From NCBI GenBank assembly GCA_026686845.1, contig JAIVEN010000008.1, positions 35,282,501 to 35,346,500 on the forward strand: 64,000 nucleotides of DNA. Direction: 5' to 3'. Of the stretch, positions 58,965-64,000 are shown one piece after another. Source of the DNA: Adenanthera pavonina (lineage: Eukaryota; Streptophyta; Magnoliopsida; Fabales; Fabaceae). The position numbers and the translations under genes were made by a program. The notes beneath the pieces are model-generated. The model saw only the letters and a list, made by a program, of their open reading frames with translations. It was not told the DNA's origin and made no database searches. Position 1 is the stretch's first letter. Each line of letters opens with the position of its first letter.

Positions 58965-60600
58965 CCCTTTATACTTAAAAAATAATATTTATATTTTACC
59001 CCATGCATAGTTACAATTTAGTTAGTTTAAAATGTATCCACGTCTATATCTTTAGAATTAGCCAAAACTATAACTTTAAATCATATATTTTTAAACTTTT
59101 TATCATGATATAAAATTTATTAATGACTATTTCTAAAACTTCAAATCTTTTAATATATTTACTTAAACTTATTTATTAAGTAATCATTTAAATGTAGATG
59201 TTGGCTAATAGAGTATTTTTAATCGTATTATAAAAATGATATAATTTTGATTGTAATATAAAATTCATTAATTATTAATTTTATCACTCATGAAAAATTA
59301 ATCAAAATGGATTTATAAAAAAAAGTTAGGGATTCACAAAAATATAATATGTGATGAGTAGGTAAATATGATTTATTTTAATATAATTTTTATTAATAAT
59401 TAGTATTTTAAAAATATTTTTAACGGTGTAAATATATTAGACTAAAATGAAAGTTTTTAAAATAAAAAAATTTAAAATTAAGACAAAACGGTGGTCAGAC
59501 TTTTTTTAAAAAAATATTTTAGGGTAGAACATCCGCTTGCGTTGAACTGTAATTGCAATTTGCAAGAGATCTGCATTCTTGAAACTAACTAGTCGAGTAA
59601 TTTTTTGGGACATAGGAAAGTCTTGGTCCAAAGATTTTTCTAAATTTTCATCATAGTTCTATAATTTTATTTTGATCAAATAAATTCTTATAGTTTGATA
59701 TTGTTAAAAAATTGATTCTTAATGTTACCAAAAAAATAGTTGATTCTTGATATTAAAAAAATTCAGTAATTAATTTCTTTATCTTCTAGAATGACATTAA
59801 TATTATTAAAATTGAGATAATATAGCTAACAGTTAGTTGATTTAGATTGACACATATATTACTCCCTCTGTTCCAGAATACAAAAGATGTTTCCCAATTT
59901 TTTTGTTTCAAAATATAAGAGATGAATGAATTTTGTTTGATTAATTAATATATTTTTTTTAATTTTGCCCATGATTAAAGTAAAATTACTCTTACAAGGA
60001 AAGTTAAGTGAGATACAGATTTATTTATAATTTTGACTTACGAGAATTAAATGAAGGCAGTTGTGGAAAAAATTTTCTTCTATAACATATTTATGGTATG
60101 TGATTGTTTTTTTGGTTTTAATAATATGGTTATTTATTTCTTCAATTATAGAACAGAGAGAGAATAAAACTAATTGGACTATTTTTAAAAATAAAAAAAA
60201 ATAAAATTATAAATCAATAGTGGATATTTATGTTTTCTAAAAAATACAGTCCAATTAGCTTTAATAATCTATATGTAATCTAAGTATGCTAATTGTTAGC
60301 TGCATCATATCAATTTTAATAGCGTTAATACCCAATGGTAAAACTAGGATTGAAACTTTTTTTTGGGGGGGGGGGGGGAGGTGTTTTAAGTTGATGCATA
60401 GAATTAATCATGTATAATAGTATAATAATGTAAAAATCTAAAAAAAATTAAAAACATACAAAAGTTAAAGGGGTAGGTTTTGATTTGTTTAAATGGTGTA
60501 TAATCACAGAACAAAAAATTAGAAATTATTTAAGTGTTTATAGAGATTTGGACGCATACATATATAAGCCTTACTCCATAAAAATATGCATACATATATA
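58965..60600. other. AT-rich intergenic stretch, no gene seen
   Basis: A single Stowaway-type end (TACTCCCTCTGTTCC, 59860) has no matching second end that I can find. Nothing else recognisable. Confidence 0.45.
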
Positions 60601-60880
60601 TAATAATAATTATTATTATTTCTTTATATTATTTTTTACTAAAATTATATTTTTATATTATTATTTAATAATAACTATCCTTCTATTAATTCTTTGTCAA
60701 TAACAAAAATTTTAAAAAGTATAAAGGATAAAAAAGAAGTAAAAAAGAAGAATAAATTTAAAGAAAGAGTAAAAGATAAGGAAGGGAAGGGAACTAAAAA
60801 AAATAAAAAATTAAAAAAGAAAGAGAAAGTAGAGTTAATATTTAGTAGGAAGAAAAATATGGTGGTCTTTTAAATTTTTT
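60600..60880. repeat. Direct repeat, left copy
   Basis: TTATTTAATAATAACTATCC, then TTCTATTAATTCTTTGTCAA and a GA-rich part, recurs at 61683-61960 in the same orientation. The pair encloses the importin-like fragment. Confidence 0.7.
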
Positions 60881-60976
60881 ATTTACTTTCAAAATGCTTG
60901 GTTATTGTTGATATTTGTGCCAGAAAGTAACATTTTTAACCATGAGCTTACAGACTTGGATGATTTAACCTACCTC

Positions 60977-61073
60977 TACCTAGGTGCAGTCCTTCTGAAG
61001 CAATTTGTTAAAAAGCAATGGTAGAAGGGTGAGGACACTTTTGAACCTCCTGTTGTTTCAAGTGATGAAAAGG
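60977..61073 (+). pseudogene. Importin-9-like gene fragment
   Basis: The plus strand reads YLGAVLLKQFVKKQW, a stop, then KGEDTFEPPVVSSDEK. This matches, as I recall the family, the N-terminal HEAT-repeat region of plant importin-9 (pattern LAAVLLKQFIKKHW.E.E..FE.P.VSS.EK). Importin-9 is a nuclear import receptor of more than 1,000 residues; only about 32 codons are recognisable here. The in-frame TAG and missing remainder make it a gene fragment. A nearby frame (SGRDTHSLLELAIETVLALG at about 61104-61160) is unrecognised. Confidence 0.65.
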
Positions 61074-61682
61074 TTTTTCAAAATTATTAAGGTTTTTTAT
61101 CTGGTAGAGACACGCATTCACTTCTAGAGTTAGCAATTGAAACGGTGTTGGCTCTTGGTAAAGCTAAGCATAAGTGTCCATTCACCCCTGATGAGTAGTA
61201 AACAAGTAATCCACTTTCCCAATTCATACCATATGACAAAAACATTCCATTATTTTGTGCTTAGTGAAATAAAATTTACTAGTGTTATTTACCCTAGGGC
61301 ATCCAAATTGTATTCAAGTTCTAAAGTGCTCATTTTTGGCTCTATCGATTTTTGGATTTATTTGTATCTTAATAAAATGAAAATGTGATTTTAAAAATGC
61401 ATTAATTTGTTAGGTTTTTGGAACATAGAGTCATAGCTAACGTTGAAAATTCATATTTTAAATTGTTAGATTGTTTGATTTTCTCACTTAGAATTGAATT
61501 ATTTTGAGCTTTTAGAATAATGTGGGTTGAGATAATTGTTTCTGTTTTTATATTGTTTCATTTCAGCAAATTGCTTTTTTTAAGAAGTTTCTTAGGAAAA
61601 ACTATATGCATTATGGACATAGTTCAGGCTTGATTATTGAAGCAGATTAGTTGTTGCACGAAAAAAAATCCTAAAAAGTATA

Positions 61683-61960
61683 TAATTATTATTATTTCTT
61701 TACATTATTTTTTACTAAAATTATATTTTTATAGCATTATTTAATAATAATTATCCTTCTATTAATTCTTAGTCAATGACAAAAATCCTAAAAAGTACAA
61801 AGGAGGACAAACAGAATATAAAAGAAGTAAAAAAAAAAAGAGAAAATTTAGAGAAAAAGTAAAAAATAAATGAGGGAGGGAAACTGAAAAAGAATAAAAA
61901 ATTAAAAGAGAAGGAGAACGCAAAGTTGGTAGTTAGTAAAATGAGAAAAAGTATGTTGGC
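61683..61960. repeat. Direct repeat, right copy
   Basis: Second copy of the 60600-60880 sequence, with several substitutions and small length changes. It abuts the start of duplicated block copy 3. Confidence 0.7.
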
Positions 61961-64000
61961 CTCTAACCTTTCATTGGTGTCCAAGCTCCCTCTTGTCCCC
62001 TTATTTTCTCCTTAATCCAAATGAAACCTGAAGTCGGATGGGAAATTATTAAGGAGCCAGATAAGCTGATCTCCAAAGTTCAAAGGGGCAAGTCTGAGAG
62101 GGGAGTGGATTTGAGGGAGAAGTGCATTGTGAATTGTGGGGTTGGTGAAGGAGCAAGGTTGGAGGAAAGTAGTGGCGTAAGGAAACTCAAATGTGGTGAT
62201 TTCCATGTTACAGGAATGGATTGAGCAAGGAGAGTCTCATAACAAGATATTTAGACAGGTACATAAGTTGGATGATTCAAGCTGACAGATAATGGTGAGG
62301 CATTGCTAAAGAGAAAGCAATAGTCTTTACCAACATGAGTTTTAGTCAGGGTTTTGAGCTTTGTATATTTTCTAATCCACCTCAAGTTATGCTTTATCTG
62401 TTCTATAGAGATAGTGTGGGAATAAGAGCCCCCTTATTCACCCCAAAAAAAAAAAAAATTCGTTACAGCAAGAAGGCTGCATAGATATTGCATCATTTTT
62501 AGCAGAGCAAATATATACCATAGAAAATCTGTGAATATATTTCTCATTGATTCAAGCCTCAATACATCCAAGACACAAATACAGTTTACAAAACAGGCTG
62601 AGGGACACATGTACGGAAATGAGAAATCTCCCAGAAAGTACCTCAAGAGAAAAATAATAAAAACAAGAAAAGATGACGAAGTTAAATTTGACTTTTCAAC
62701 TATGACATGGCATCTGATCTGGAAGATGATTTTTGTGTTTAACAATTTCATATTTCACCTTATGCATCTAATCAATCAATCAAGATAAAAGTTCTAAAAC
62801 TTAATGTCATGCAGAAACACTGCAGGAGTGAAAGGAAAACATCACCCCCTTCATGCCTCACACCCGCGGAAAATGGCAATCCATGATAACATTTCCCAAA
62901 CAATGACTCTCAAAACAAACCTAATAACTACAGTCACAAGATATATGATGGTGGACAAAGGCTTTGGTCCAATGAAGGTGCCCAGGGATTTCAAAGTGTT
63001 TCTCCAAATGATACTGACCTATTCTCTGATTAGGATATGATCCCACTACAGATATTCCTTCTAAGCCAGCAGAACACATCATTTGGAGCAGGGGACATCA
63101 ATGGCACATTAAAATAAAAATTTCCTTCAAACAAAACGTCTGTCTCCGGATTTTTGAGCTTGTACCATTGAAATGTACCATCAAAAAAGAAAGTAAAACA
63201 CTCAAACCTGTCTTAGTGGGAAATATCTGTCCCAAGTGCTATAATTAGGTCAAATTTGTTTCATAGGAAGGAGGTTGGCGATGAAATACATTTGTTTTTT
63301 AAAGTTGGCAGCATAAGCATTGACCGACTTTAAACACATTCATAATCAATCAGTGCCAGTAAAACAGATTTTGAATATGATTAATACAAAGTTGAGGCCT
63401 ATGGCAATGTCTTATGGATATTCGTTGTAAAAATTATATCATCCCAAACTCGTCTCCTATATGGCTGATTTCACACCAAAATATAGTATTTCAGACAAAT
63501 ATTTCCCACCGAAATGTGTGTGTGAGAGATTTATTTTCTTTTTTAACGGTACACCCTTAAAAATCAATCAGTCTCCCCTGTCAAGACATGCTTTTCCGTG
63601 TTTCTAGTGCAGCACAGCATGATTTCATCTCATGAATATTAATGATAAATCCCTCTTACCAAACAAGGCTGATTTAATAAAATCGGGTCATATTTAGAGC
63701 ATAAAACAATAATTAATAACACGGCCAGCAACCTTGTAGTGCTAAGAAAACCAATCATTATACTTGACAGAAACTTTCAAAATCTATAAGACTAATGTCA
63801 CAGTAAGTCATTCTAGCTTACAATCACGATATAGATACAATATTATCAGTTAATTATAGTAAGCATTGACAATCTCAACAACTCCTTCAACCCAATAGCT
63901 CCACATACTTGGCAATTCTTGTCACAAAGATCTTAAACACACAAATGTTGAAGTTAATTTCGTTCTTATCAGAGCAGAAAGCCAACCGGGCTGCCAGAAA
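61959..64000. repeat. Duplicated block, copy 3 (cut by window end)
   Basis: Aligns with 23010-24930: LINE-like fragment (61960-62223, VGWEIIKEPDKLISKVQRGK), exon-like pieces, and the conserved stretch from TTGAGCTTGTACCATTGAAA (63147). It reaches GCCAACCGGGCTGCCAGAAA at the window end, about 20-25 bp before the hairpin would begin. On the minus strand near 63020-63200 there is an open reading of about 50 codons (DGTFQWYKLKNPETDVLFEG...) that I do not recognise; it is not open in copy 2. Confidence 0.85.

Noticed and set aside
59860..60260. Complete Stowaway element
   Set aside because: Only one terminal repeat is found; no matching second end with TA.

Overview
The window is AT-rich nuclear DNA of a flowering plant, most likely a eudicot. 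It has spliced genes with GT/AG introns, NAC-family transcription-factor genes, and decayed LTR, LINE, SINE, Tourist, Stowaway and foldback-type elements. The species cannot be named from the sequence.

The core is a tandem array of seven NAC copies, all on the minus strand. A (about 2.7-4.95 kb) is a pseudogene with a 1-bp exon-1 deletion. B (about 9.85-11.15 kb) and C (about 13.2-17.05 kb) have lost the first NAC exon and carry an unrelated short first exon under a different promoter. D (20.2-21.4 kb) has an intact NAC domain and a prematurely closed tail. E (28.3-30.2 kb) and F (51.2-53.1 kb) are intact four-exon genes of 391 and 378 codons, with a C-terminal tail made of degenerate HES repeats. 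G (56.0-57.3 kb) is like D. Intron phases are the same in every copy. A conserved leader precedes the ATG in A, D, E, F and G, and related spacer blocks lie between copies, so the array grew by tandem duplication.

A second duplicated block (14.9-16.6, 23.0-25.8 and 62.0-64.0+ kb) is interleaved with the array. Two of its copies contain an inverted duplication of a NAC exon-2 piece: a roughly 82-nt hairpin with a 24-25-bp stem. It lies downstream, on the minus strand, of a promoter-like block with a telo-box and a site-II-like motif. The same block sits upstream of chimeric copies B and C. A NAC-derived hairpin beside a NAC array is the most interesting arrangement here. It could make small RNAs from and against the cluster, although its stem matches the pseudogenes A and B better than the intact genes.

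Other regions: 1-1.49 kb is the end of a Tat/Ogre-like LTR. 8.0-9.1 kb is a decayed LINE. 32.46-32.65 kb is a tRNA-derived SINE with target-site duplications. 33.0-34.0 kb is an unrecognised multi-exon gene with one in-frame stop. 34.3-39.2 kb is a Ty3/gypsy-type solo LTR rearranged by a tandem duplication with a nested 1.2-kb deletion. 43.69-49.72 kb is a 6.0-kb foldback-type element with long inverted arms, GTCGAC-centred minisatellites, a 122-bp tandem repeat and a nested Tourist-like MITE; a related unoccupied site lies near 53.9 kb. 60.6-62.0 kb holds an importin-9-like gene fragment between two direct repeats. The remaining sequence is AT-rich and I could assign no gene to it.
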